Origin: Prostheceraeus crozeri | Lineage: Eukaryota > Platyhelminthes > Polycladida > Euryleptidae | NCBI GenBank assembly: GCA_907163375.1 | Contig: CAJQUW010005348.1 | Location: 186,001-250,000 of the forward strand | Reading direction: 5' to 3' | Length of the DNA stretch: 64,000 nt | Shown: piece by piece, positions 22,558-29,435 of the stretch | How positions within the stretch are numbered: position 1 is the first letter of the stretch | Layout: each line of letters begins with the position of its first letter | Made by a program: the position numbers and the translations under genes | The notes under the pieces: model-generated | Seen by the model: only the letters and a program-made list of their open reading frames with translations | What the model was told of the DNA's origin: nothing | Database searches by the model: none

Positions 22558-22881
22558 ATGCAGTGGTACTTGATTGTAGCACAACTGGTTTTCGAGCTAT
22601 GTCTGCTCACTCTCGAAGTATGTTCCTTCTGTACATGCGTCTATTATTTAGAAAAGGCTAGCAAATTCATATCTTCAAAAAGACTTGCTATAGACATCAG
22701 TAACGGTGAAACTATGTGTTGTGATGTATGTAAGCGAATGGATTGAAATGATAAGCGCATCTTCAAGAGATGTAAGCACGCTTTTTGTCAACGCTGTTTC
22801 ATACGTAATTGCATTCAACTTTGCAAATGTAACCACTGTGATATTGCTCATTTCGAGTGTCACTTATGTCGCAATAGTTAG
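22558..22881 (+). pseudogene. Membrane-anchored RING-like protein interrupted by TGA
   Basis: The N-terminus is a hydrophobic segment suited to a membrane anchor or signal (WYLIVAQLVFELCLLTLEV). A Cys-rich domain follows: MCCDVCKRMD, then in-frame TGA at 22744-22746, then in the same frame RCKHAFCQRCFIRNC and CKCNHCDIAHFECHLCR to TAG at 22879-22881. Together the two parts make a RING pattern (C-x2-C, C-x-H-x2-C-x2-C, later C-x2-C pairs). The stop splits the domain between its first and second metal pairs, so the copy is broken or needs read-through. Start chosen at ATG 22558, two bases after the preceding stop. A ubiquitin-ligase role is inferred from the family only. Confidence 0.5.
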
Positions 22882-22932
22882 TACCTATGCAAATGTGGTA
22901 AAGATAGGTTTTAGCAAAGACTAACACGGAAA

Positions 22933-23283
22933 ATGGCGAAACGTAAAAGTCAAAAGTCTTCAAAGTTTTCTTCAGCCATTCAAGCTCTCCGACGAATGAA
23001 AGCAAATCAGCGATACAATGCTATACGACATGCCAACGATAAATCCATTTGTGAAATTATTTCTCATGTCAGAAAGTTGAGGACGAAGAAATTAGCGCCA
23101 AAACAACGAAAGTTACTTAAGCGATATGCCACAAAATTGCGTTTCATCTCCAATCCTAAAGTCACCCTTCAAAGAAAGAGGAAAACTCTAACACAAAAGG
23201 GCGGTTTCCTTTCAGCAGTACTTCCAATGATAGCTCCTGCCGTGGGCAACCTATTGGGTAATATCTTTGGCTCTAAGCGTTAA
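22933..23283 (+). CDS. Small basic protein with hydrophobic C-terminus (virion core type)
   Basis: 116 aa. The first ~85 residues are strongly basic (Lys/Arg-rich, helical: KLAPKQRKLLKRYATKLRF). The last ~28 form a Gly-rich hydrophobic stretch beginning QKGGFLSAVLPMIAPAV. A KGG before a hydrophobic helix resembles the maturation-type sites and membrane-active helices of small adenovirus core proteins (pX/pVI). It sits just upstream of the packaging ATPase. Role in the particle or DNA condensation is inference. Confidence 0.5.
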   Translation: MAKRKSQKSSKFSSAIQALRRMKANQRYNAIRHANDKSICEIISHVRKLRTKKLAPKQRKLLKRYATKLRFISNPKVTLQRKRKTLTQKGGFLSAVLPMIAPAVGNLLGNIFGSKR

Positions 23284-23314
23284 TTATGCAAATGTTGAGT
23301 CTCAAAGTAATAAA

Positions 23315-23932
23315 ATGGATTTCAGACTTCAATGTGATAAAGTTCTGACTGTATCAGGTCCATCTCATGCAGGTAAAACTGTTTTCACGCTGAATTTATT
23401 GGATAAAAGAAGAGAGTTGTTTAAGGAACCTATCAATCGAGTGATTTGGTGTTATGGTATTTATCAACCGTCGTTGTTTCAGGAATTGCAAAGTCGCAAC
23501 TTTATTCGACATGAAGGAATTATTGCAGTGGATAAACTTCAGTCTAATGATGTTGTTGTATTGGATGATTTATTAAAAGAAAGTAAGAATTCAAAAGATG
23601 TTACAGATATGTTCACTCGCGCAGCACATCATAAAAGGTGTTTTATCATCTATATTACACAAAATTTATTTCCTGATGGAAAAGAAGCTCGTACACGAAA
23701 CCTGAATACACACTATTATGCTATTTTCAAGAATCCGCGAGATAAAAGTCAATTTGAAATTTTAGCGCGACAAGTTGCACCCAGAGGATCAAAAGCCTTA
23801 ATTGAAATTTTTCAAGCAGCTACTGAAAAACCATACGGTTACTTATTCATTGACTTTACGCAAGAGTGTCCGGAAGAATTTAGATTTCGAAGTGATATTT
23901 TGAAAACTCCCATGATTATCTACAAACTATGA
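23315..23932 (+). CDS. FtsK/HerA-type genome-packaging ATPase
   Basis: 205 aa from ATG 23315. Walker A is GPSHAGKT at residues 15-22 and Walker B is VVVLDD at 80-85. A later ITQN segment fits the sensor glutamine of A32-like packaging ATPases. The small size is normal for Polinton packaging ATPases. An upstream open extension to 23267 has no ATG and overlaps the preceding gene, so I rejected it. The stop overlaps the next start as ATGA (23929-23932). It would drive DNA into capsids. Confidence 0.85.
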   Translation: MDFRLQCDKVLTVSGPSHAGKTVFTLNLLDKRRELFKEPINRVIWCYGIYQPSLFQELQSRNFIRHEGIIAVDKLQSNDVVVLDDLLKESKNSKDVTDMFTRAAHHKRCFIIYITQNLFPDGKEARTRNLNTHYYAIFKNPRDKSQFEILARQVAPRGSKALIEIFQAATEKPYGYLFIDFTQECPEEFRFRSDILKTPMIIYKL

Positions 23933-24621
23933 GTTCTTATTCTCGCATGATTGTTATTCCTCAGGATGAATATGTACAATTGACTGCCATGCAGCAAGTA
24001 AAGGAACCTCTTGCAAATCAAATGTATAGGAAAGAAATAGATTATCAGCAAAATGTTCACATCAAAGATCCACATCGTGCTGTATTATTACAATCGGAAA
24101 CTGTTGAGCAATTGAAAAACTTGAAGAATAAGATGCGTGACTCTGTATCGACTGCTACACCTTTAGCATCTCGCGCACATGCCATATCTCTTTTCAACAG
24201 TATTGAACCCCATCTCAATGTAAATGATAGAGGAGAAATCATTACAGATGAAAATAAAGTGATTGATGCTTCACGTTATGAAGACTTGATTCAGTATGCG
24301 ACACGAAGAAAGCGCCGTCAGGGCTATGTTCCACCTGGTTGGTCATACTTTCTTAAACTATTGAAAAAGCATAATGTACCAAAATTTGCTTTGAATAATG
24401 AGACATTGAAAGAACTTGATTCAACAGTGGCTACTGCTCCAATGCTTCAGACGATGAAAATGCCAACAAATTGGTTTAAGACGTCACCTGCTACATCCCC
24501 TCCCACACTCACTAAGCAAACAAGAGGAAGAACTCGACGTAGATCTACATCACCACTAAAACTAGTAAAAGGAAAACGTAAAACAGCTCCTCCCAGGAAA
24601 TACATGTTCTCAGACTATTAA
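23929..24621 (+). CDS. Conserved-type Polinton protein of unknown function
   Basis: 230 aa. The N-terminus is RMIVIPQDEYVQL, a form I associate with a recurrent Polinton protein next to the ATPase and integrase. The centre is helical and charged. A KRRQGYVPPGWSYFLKLL segment follows, then a Ser/Thr/Pro/Arg-rich tail ending in KRKTAPPRKYMFSDY. No catalytic motif is visible. The basic tail suggests nucleic-acid or nuclear association. The start overlaps the ATPase stop by ATGA, and the stop is one base before the next ATG (taatatg), so it is probably translated from a shared transcript. Confidence 0.6.
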   Translation: MSSYSRMIVIPQDEYVQLTAMQQVKEPLANQMYRKEIDYQQNVHIKDPHRAVLLQSETVEQLKNLKNKMRDSVSTATPLASRAHAISLFNSIEPHLNVNDRGEIITDENKVIDASRYEDLIQYATRRKRRQGYVPPGWSYFLKLLKKHNVPKFALNNETLKELDSTVATAPMLQTMKMPTNWFKTSPATSPPTLTKQTRGRTRRRSTSPLKLVKGKRKTAPPRKYMFSDY

Positions 24622-24622
24622 T

Positions 24623-24820
24623 ATGAAGCAGATATGTTGCTTGCCATGTAATGAGCCGCCAGAGGTGAATGTCGTTGTCACTTGCACTTGCTGCGCCAGC
24701 TCTCACAATGAAACCCCTAAGCAATGTGAACACGATCGCAAAACCGCTAAAGCTAAATGCTGCAGTTGTTGTAAATGCAGAAAGGCAAGAAAACAAAAAG
24801 ATGAGAAGGAGAAAAAATAG
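24623..24820 (+). CDS. Small cysteine-rich protein
   Basis: 65 aa with clustered cysteines: ICCLPC, TCTCC, QCEH and KCCSCCKC, then a Lys-rich tail. The CC-x-C and C-x-CC spacing could bind metal clusters (metallothionein-like) or structural zinc. It lies between the preceding gene (one base gap) and the integrase, whose ATG is 20 bases before this stop. I do not recognise a family. The tight fit and composition argue for a real gene rather than a shadow. Confidence 0.45.
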   Translation: MKQICCLPCNEPPEVNVVVTCTCCASSHNETPKQCEHDRKTAKAKCCSCCKCRKARKQKDEKEKK

Positions 24821-25889
24821 TCAGTCGTCATCGACTGAACGTTTGAAGTCAATCTATTATGATGTAAAGCATCCGGCAGGATTTGCATCTATCAAGAAAT
24901 TATCAAAAGCGAGTGGTCTTCCACAATCACAAGTGAAACGATGGTTAAAGGGTCAGGATACCTATACACTCCACAAACAAGCGAAGAAGAAGTACCGCAC
25001 CCGCCATTATATTGTTCATGACATCGATGAACAGTGGCAAGCAGATTTGTGTGATGTTGCCTCCATTTCAAAACATAACTCGGGCAATAATTTTATTTTA
25101 ACCGTCATTGATATTTTCTCGCGTTATGCGTGGGCTCAACCTTTAAAAACTAAAGAAGGGAAAGGAGTAGCAAAAGCATTCCAAACAATTTTTCGAGAAG
25201 GTCGCATTCCAAAAAGAATTCAGAGTGATCAAGGAAAAGAGTTTGAAAATCAGCATGTGAGAAGATTATTTGAGAGGCATGACATTGAGTTGTTTAGTGT
25301 AAAGAGTACTTATAAAGCTGCATTCGTTGAACGTTTTAATCGCACATTAAAAAATCGCTTGTGGCGACATTTTACTGCGAACTTGACACAAAATTGGACA
25401 AAGGTTCTACAAGATACACTCCATGCCTACAATCACTCTATCCATCGTTCTATTGGACTCAGACCAGTAGATGTAAATGCTGACAATGTAGATAAAGTGC
25501 GCGAATCATTCCAACGTAAACGCACTCATGTGAAAAGTGATGTGAAAATTGGTGATAAAGTTCGTATCTCAAAAGTGAAGAGTGTTTTTGCTGAAGGGTA
25601 CATTCCCAATTGGACAGAGGAGGTATTTACAGTATCAAGGATTAATCAAAAAGACTCTCCGACCACCTACAAGTTGAAAGATTACGATAATGAAGAAATT
25701 GAGGGTAGCTTTTACCGCGATGAGATTGAGGTAGTCACTGAAAGTGAAACATATTTGGTAGAGAAAATCATTCGATGTAAAAAACGACAAGGTGAAGAAT
25801 GGTGTCTTGTTAAATGGACTGGTTATCCTTCAAGTATGAACTCTTGGATGCGTCGTGCCGACATCTTTCATCTAAGTGATCGACAGTGA
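24801..25889 (+). CDS. Retrovirus-type integrase with C-terminal chromodomain
   Basis: 362 aa from ATG 24801; the longer open frame from 24669 starts inside the Cys-rich gene and adds unconserved sequence. A helix-turn-helix-like N-terminus (IKKLSKASGLPQSQVKRWLKG) precedes the rve core. Catalytic acidic residues are D82 (WQADL), D143 (QSDQGKEF) and E177 (VERFNRTLK), 33 residues apart by my count, typical of Polinton integrases. An SH3-like segment (VKIGDKVRISK) follows. A chromodomain ends the protein (YLVEKIIRCKK…WCLVKWTGYPSSMNSW). It would cut and join element ends with a 6-bp stagger; the chromodomain may direct insertion to marked chromatin. The frame is intact. Confidence 0.93.
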   Translation: MRRRKNSQSSSTERLKSIYYDVKHPAGFASIKKLSKASGLPQSQVKRWLKGQDTYTLHKQAKKKYRTRHYIVHDIDEQWQADLCDVASISKHNSGNNFILTVIDIFSRYAWAQPLKTKEGKGVAKAFQTIFREGRIPKRIQSDQGKEFENQHVRRLFERHDIELFSVKSTYKAAFVERFNRTLKNRLWRHFTANLTQNWTKVLQDTLHAYNHSIHRSIGLRPVDVNADNVDKVRESFQRKRTHVKSDVKIGDKVRISKVKSVFAEGYIPNWTEEVFTVSRINQKDSPTTYKLKDYDNEEIEGSFYRDEIEVVTESETYLVEKIIRCKKRQGEEWCLVKWTGYPSSMNSWMRRADIFHLSDRQ

Positions 25890-25930
25890 TTCATGCAAAG
25901 TTGTAACTAACAATGTTTAGGGTTTGAGCT

Positions 25931-26386
25931 ATGAATCCAACTGCCTCATTTTATTCACGACCCTCCTATGTAAGTGGTGGAGGACAAATTTACATCGGCG
26001 CTCGCCGCCAACGTGGAGGTAGCATACTTGGTGCACTGAAATCTGTTGTAGCACCTCTCATATCCAATGTCGGTAGATCTTTAAAACGAAATGTTTTAAG
26101 TAATGCCGTTGGCTTTGCTGGTGATGTTGCTAGTGATCTTTCCAGAGGTAGAAGTTTTAAGAGCAGTTTGTTGAATCGTGGGAAGGAACGCGGTTTAAAA
26201 ACATTGAAGCAGACCTTTGCTGGTGTTACTCAAGGAAAGAAATCACCTAAACGAATGAGAAAAGGAAGGAGGAAACATCGCGGAGCTGGTAAGGTGCGAT
26301 CTTCAGTCAAAAGGCATTCACGCAAACGTCGCAGAGGCTCTAATCATTCATCAGGCGCTAAACGACGACGCTGCCATAACTTCTAA
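25931..26386 (+). CDS. pVI/pX-like basic virion protein
   Basis: 151 aa. The N-terminus has GGGQIYIGARRQRGG followed by an amphipathic helix (ILGALKSVVAPLISNVGRSL), then a second helix region, and the last ~50 residues are almost entirely Lys/Arg/Ser. Membrane-active helices plus a basic tail, immediately upstream of the capsid and protease genes, match adenovirus pVI/pX in content and order. The stop overlaps the capsid ATG (taatg at 26384-26388). Maturation cleavage near the Gly-Gly sites is plausible but unproved. Confidence 0.6.
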   Translation: MNPTASFYSRPSYVSGGGQIYIGARRQRGGSILGALKSVVAPLISNVGRSLKRNVLSNAVGFAGDVASDLSRGRSFKSSLLNRGKERGLKTLKQTFAGVTQGKKSPKRMRKGRRKHRGAGKVRSSVKRHSRKRRRGSNHSSGAKRRRCHNF

Positions 26387-27666
26387 TGATGGAGTATAAA
26401 ACTTCCGGTTTTTGTTTGTTTGATCAACAAGCCATACAGACAGATATTCTTAGTTCAAGTATTGTAGATTATCATCCTCGAACAGCTGAGAATGCTGGCC
26501 CCATTGAATTTGTTATTCCTGGTGGTAGTGATGACTACATAGATTTGAGTTATGCGATGGTTGATTTGAGGTTTAGAATTCAGCAAGCAGATGGAACTGC
26601 TATTGACGATACACATAAAGTTGGACTGAACAATTTACCATTGACTACATTACTTCGTGATGTTTCTCTAACGATTGGAGAGCAGCAGGTGGAAGGGGGT
26701 CAAAGCGATTATCCCTATAAATCATATTTCAATCATGTATCACAGTTTCATCCAGCAGCACAAAAAAGTCATATGGAAGCCATGGGATGGTACAGAGATG
26801 AAGCAGGAAAATTTGATGTTGAAACAAACAGTGGCTTTGTAAAGCGATCTGCTATGAATAAAGATAGTAGAGTATGTCAGCTATATGGTCCGCTGAATTT
26901 AGACTTCTTTAGACAGTCAAAGTTTTTACTCTGTAATACCAGCATGCGACTCAAGCTGACATTGAATAAGCCTGAATTTGCGCTGAATGCATTTGCTAAA
27001 GTTGACAATTTTAGAATTCATGTGGAAGATATTGCACTTTACATTCGTCGAGTAGTACCGAATCCAAGTGTCATTAGAGGACATGCTGAAGGTCTTAACC
27101 GCCAAAATGCCATTTACCCCGTTCAGCATACAAAGCTTCTCACCTTTACAATTCCTAAAGATCAAAAGAGTTTCATGAAAGATGGCCTCTTTCCATCGGA
27201 AGCACCGAAGCTCCTCATGGTGGCAATGGTTGAAAATGATGCATTTAATGGTAATATAAAGAAGAATCCTTTCAATTTTAAACACAATCAGTTAAGTGAA
27301 ATTGCTTTACGTGTAAATGGTGTGAGTCATCCTGGTCCACCCTACAAACCAGATTTTGCTGCGGATCAATTTATGCGCAGTTATGTTGATTTTATGGATG
27401 TCTTTGGCTTTTACAATACGGATGACACCAACGGACTCACTATGAAAGAGTTTAAGAGTGGATATACTATTTATGCATTTGATTTGACTGCTGACAGCGA
27501 TATTAGTGCCCCCTATCGTCAAGCGAACGTGCCTCATAATATTCGTTTGGATTTGACGTTCAAAAGAACACTACCTGAGACGATCAATGTATTAATTTAT
27601 GCAGTCTTCGATTCAAATATTGAAATTACAAAGTATCGTGACGTGATTCTTCAGTATAATCGTTAA
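26386..27666 (+). CDS. Major capsid protein candidate (F54H12.2-like family)
   Basis: 426 aa, intact. Features shared with the widespread F54H12.2-like proteins of invertebrate Polintons are PIEFVIPGG-DDYIDL near the N-terminus, the central PYKSYF, VENDAFNG-x4-NPFNFKH, and the C-terminal YTIYAFDLT and LPETINVLIYA segments. Predominantly beta-type alternation suits a double jelly-roll. Its place between the pVI-like gene and the protease matches adenovirus hexon. Two ATGs lie at the start (26386 and 26389); the first overlaps the previous stop. The capsid role rests on family recall and position, with no structure seen. Confidence 0.75.
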   Translation: MMEYKTSGFCLFDQQAIQTDILSSSIVDYHPRTAENAGPIEFVIPGGSDDYIDLSYAMVDLRFRIQQADGTAIDDTHKVGLNNLPLTTLLRDVSLTIGEQQVEGGQSDYPYKSYFNHVSQFHPAAQKSHMEAMGWYRDEAGKFDVETNSGFVKRSAMNKDSRVCQLYGPLNLDFFRQSKFLLCNTSMRLKLTLNKPEFALNAFAKVDNFRIHVEDIALYIRRVVPNPSVIRGHAEGLNRQNAIYPVQHTKLLTFTIPKDQKSFMKDGLFPSEAPKLLMVAMVENDAFNGNIKKNPFNFKHNQLSEIALRVNGVSHPGPPYKPDFAADQFMRSYVDFMDVFGFYNTDDTNGLTMKEFKSGYTIYAFDLTADSDISAPYRQANVPHNIRLDLTFKRTLPETINVLIYAVFDSNIEITKYRDVILQYNR

Positions 27667-28127
27667 TGAGTTGGTTTACTGCTGACGATAATAAGACTAA
27701 AGTGCAGCGTAATGCAGACGAAGCGACGTTGAAAGCTTTCGATAATGTCTATTCACTCGATACCTTACCACCTGCAGTAAATCACTATCCCATCTTTATT
27801 GTGCTAAACACTCATTCGCAGAATTTAGGCGGTGAGCATTGGAAAGCGATCTTTATTGGAGAAGACCGACGTGGTGAACTATTTGACTCTCTTGCTCAAC
27901 CTCCAAATATACCAACACAGCAGTGGTTGAGAAAACATACGCGTCAATATCAGCGAAATGAACGCATACTACAACATCCACTTTCATCAACGTGTGGCGC
28001 TTTTGTACTGTACTTGATCTTAAAACGTTTACATGTATCTCGATTTGTATCTGTTATTCAAAACTTTTCATGTAATCCATCCTCTAATGAAAAAATGATT
28101 TGTAAGTTCTATCATGATTTGAAATAA
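27666..28127 (+). CDS. Adenain-like maturation cysteine protease
   Basis: 153 aa. Catalytic order matches adenovirus protease: H58 (GGEHWKA), acidic residue at E71/D74 (GELFDS), Q103 (ILQHP) and C110 (STCGAFVLY). Length is slightly below adenain (about 200 aa). The start overlaps the capsid stop by one base (taatg). It would cleave particle proteins during maturation. The frame is intact. It converges with the TBP-like gene, whose stop is only 27 bases away. Confidence 0.88.
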   Translation: MSWFTADDNKTKVQRNADEATLKAFDNVYSLDTLPPAVNHYPIFIVLNTHSQNLGGEHWKAIFIGEDRRGELFDSLAQPPNIPTQQWLRKHTRQYQRNERILQHPLSSTCGAFVLYLILKRLHVSRFVSVIQNFSCNPSSNEKMICKFYHDLK

Positions 28128-28170
28128 AAACATCATATTGTAAAAATTGTTTTTTATTTTACAATCCGCT
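28124..28170. terminator. Shared convergent polyadenylation region
   Basis: On the + strand aataaa lies at the end of the protease frame (28123-28130 region), and on the minus strand aataaa-type sequence (tgtaaaataaaaaac) follows the TBP-like stop. Both transcripts appear to end within about 50 bases. Confidence 0.45.
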
Positions 28171-28699
28171 GGGTACGTACATACTCGATGAGATAGTCTA
28201 GGATCACATTTGTTTGTACATGAGATTTTAGTCCAGTAATGATCACTTTACTATTATGAAAGATTGCCACATGCACAGGTAACCAACAACTAATGAGAGC
28301 TGCAGGAAAAAGTTCGGGTTCATAACACAAATTGTAACTGCTGGTACGAATCTTCAAAAATGATACACTTTCACTCAATTGAGTAGAGATCACCATATTG
28401 TCCACAGTCAGATTCGACATCACACACCTCTCCCTCTTCCATATCCGACGTAGTAGTCTTTGTAGCTCTAAGCGCATTGACTGCGCCGATGAATGAGAAA
28501 GGGCGCCGAGAATCTGTACAGTCCCATTTGGGAAGAGTTGAAGATTCCGTGAATTGTTCATCTTCACCACTAACATTTGAGGTCGGCCCGGGTAATACTT
28601 GCTGTTTGGAAGGTGTTGGTGTAATGTTGTGAGATCGATTTTGGTGTAGAGTCTGAAGCGACGGAGAATGTTGACGATGGTGTAGCGATGGCGCTTCAT
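28154..28699 (-). CDS. TATA-binding-protein-like transcription factor
   Basis: 181 aa, about the length of the TBP core, with two repeats. Repeat 1 (about 6-88) has YTIVNIL, KIDLTTL, NSKYYPGR and LQLFPNGTVQILGALS, matching TBP NIV, LDL, N-EYNPKR and LIF-SGK-TGAKS positions. Repeat 2 (about 92-175) has YEPELFPAALI at 126-136 and VAIFHNSKVIITGLKS at 144-159, very close to TBP YEPELFPGLIY and LIF-SGKVV-TGAK. Three of the four DNA-kinking phenylalanines appear kept (F56, F131, F147); the fourth, in repeat 1, is replaced near P40. Start chosen at ATG 28699, where TBP similarity begins; the frame is open further upstream but overlaps the PC4-like gene without similarity. The gene would bind TATA-type promoters, several of which occur in the element. 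Intact frame. Confidence 0.8.
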   Translation of the reverse strand: MKRHRYTIVNILRRFRLYTKIDLTTLHQHLPNSKYYPGRPQMLVVKMNNSRNLQLFPNGTVQILGALSHSSAQSMRLELQRLLRRIWKRERCVMSNLTVDNMVISTQLSESVSFLKIRTSSYNLCYEPELFPAALISCWLPVHVAIFHNSKVIITGLKSHVQTNVILDYLIEYVRTQRIVK

Positions 28700-29021
28700 G
28701 ATGAAAGAATGAGTAAATTGAGCGATGTACCTTCCTTTTATACTTCTTCCAACTACCTTGATGAAATGTAAAGTTAGTATGAAGTTGGGAATGATAGAGT
28801 TGAATTCGCCGATTGTTGACGCGCAGCCAGATGCGATTTCCAATACGTGAATGTCTTTTCATATAGAAGTATTTCAAATCCTTCATGATATGATGTAGAG
28901 ATTGAAAATGACGATAAGATAAAGCAAACTCTCTTCTCACATTTCCAGTTGAATCTTTGAAATAGACGTTTCGATCATGATCCGTTTCAATACGTTGTAG
29001 GGAATCTAATTTCCAACTCAT
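28371..29021 (-). CDS. PC4-like paralogue B with a long tail overlapping the TBP-like gene
   Basis: 216 aa. Residues 1-~108 align along their whole length with the neighbouring gene at 29044-29400: W-LDSLQ-I start, GNV-FK-S, LS/LT-R-F-L-IM-DL-YF, a beta segment ending in I-L-HS, then W-KYKR-VHRSI. The first half (strand - GNV strand - LT-x-x-x-F-L helix) resembles the PC4/p15 ssDNA-binding coactivator, where G-KV…RKGISL…QW-L follow in the same order. Similarity to the paralogue stops at about nt 28697, exactly where the TBP-like ATG lies. The remaining ~108 residues are Ser/Thr/Pro-rich and read another frame of the TBP-like gene, so the tail may be overprinted or accidental. Confidence 0.5.
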   Translation of the reverse strand: MSWKLDSLQRIETDHDRNVYFKDSTGNVRREFALSYRHFQSLHHIMKDLKYFYMKRHSRIGNRIWLRVNNRRIQLYHSQLHTNFTFHQGSWKKYKRKVHRSIYSFFHHEAPSLHHRQHSPSLQTLHQNRSHNITPTPSKQQVLPGPTSNVSGEDEQFTESSTLPKWDCTDSRRPFSFIGAVNALRATKTTTSDMEEGEVCDVESDCGQYGDLYSIE

Positions 29022-29043
29022 GGTGCGTGGTAGTCATGTCTGA

Positions 29044-29400
29044 TTAAGATTTGCATAGTAGGGCGATGAACTCACGACGAATAAATGTCATGATGGAGCG
29101 ATGTATGTATCTTCTATACTTCTCCCAATTGTATTTGCGAAATGAGAAACAGTTTGCGGAATGAGAATGGCAGATTTGAATTTCATTGTTGCAACGTTGA
29201 AGCCAAACTTGATCACCCAAGGAGATGAATCTTAATGTTTCAAAATATTCCAAATCCCTCATGATATCATTGAGGTTGACAAATTGTCGCCATGTTAATG
29301 TAATACCTCTTGATGAATGATCATGAGAATTTTTGAAATGTACGTTTCCATTACGATCAACTCTGATACATTGTAGAGAGTCCAAAATCCAAGTCTTCAT
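29044..29400 (-). CDS. PC4-like paralogue A
   Basis: 118 aa from ATG 29400 (the open frame reaches 29412 but has no ATG there). Begins MKTWILDSLQCIRVDRNGNVHF, then RGITLTWRQFVNLNDIMRDL, which parallels the PC4 core K-GISL-x-x-QW-x-L-x-x-I-D. The second half (ISLGDQVWL…NWEKYRRYIHRSI) is shared with paralogue B but not with classical PC4. Start codons of this gene and the rightward gene at 29436 are only 35 bases apart, so promoters must lie in coding sequence or be shared. The PC4 link is my inference from motif order; a novel small fold is the alternative. Confidence 0.5.
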   Translation of the reverse strand: MKTWILDSLQCIRVDRNGNVHFKNSHDHSSRGITLTWRQFVNLNDIMRDLEYFETLRFISLGDQVWLQRCNNEIQICHSHSANCFSFRKYNWEKYRRYIHRSIMTFIRREFIALLCKS

Positions 29401-29435
29401 GATGTTATGCAAAGCCGCAGATCAGCAATATAAAA

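Noticed and set aside
24669..24800. Longer integrase start at 24669
   Set aside because: The extension reads another frame of the Cys-rich gene and adds unconserved sequence; ATG 24801 is followed directly by the basic N-terminus and helix-turn-helix.
28700..28843. Upstream extension of the TBP-like frame to 28843
   Set aside because: It overlaps the conserved part of the PC4-like paralogue, has no TBP similarity, and the frame from ATG 28699 already matches the TBP core length.
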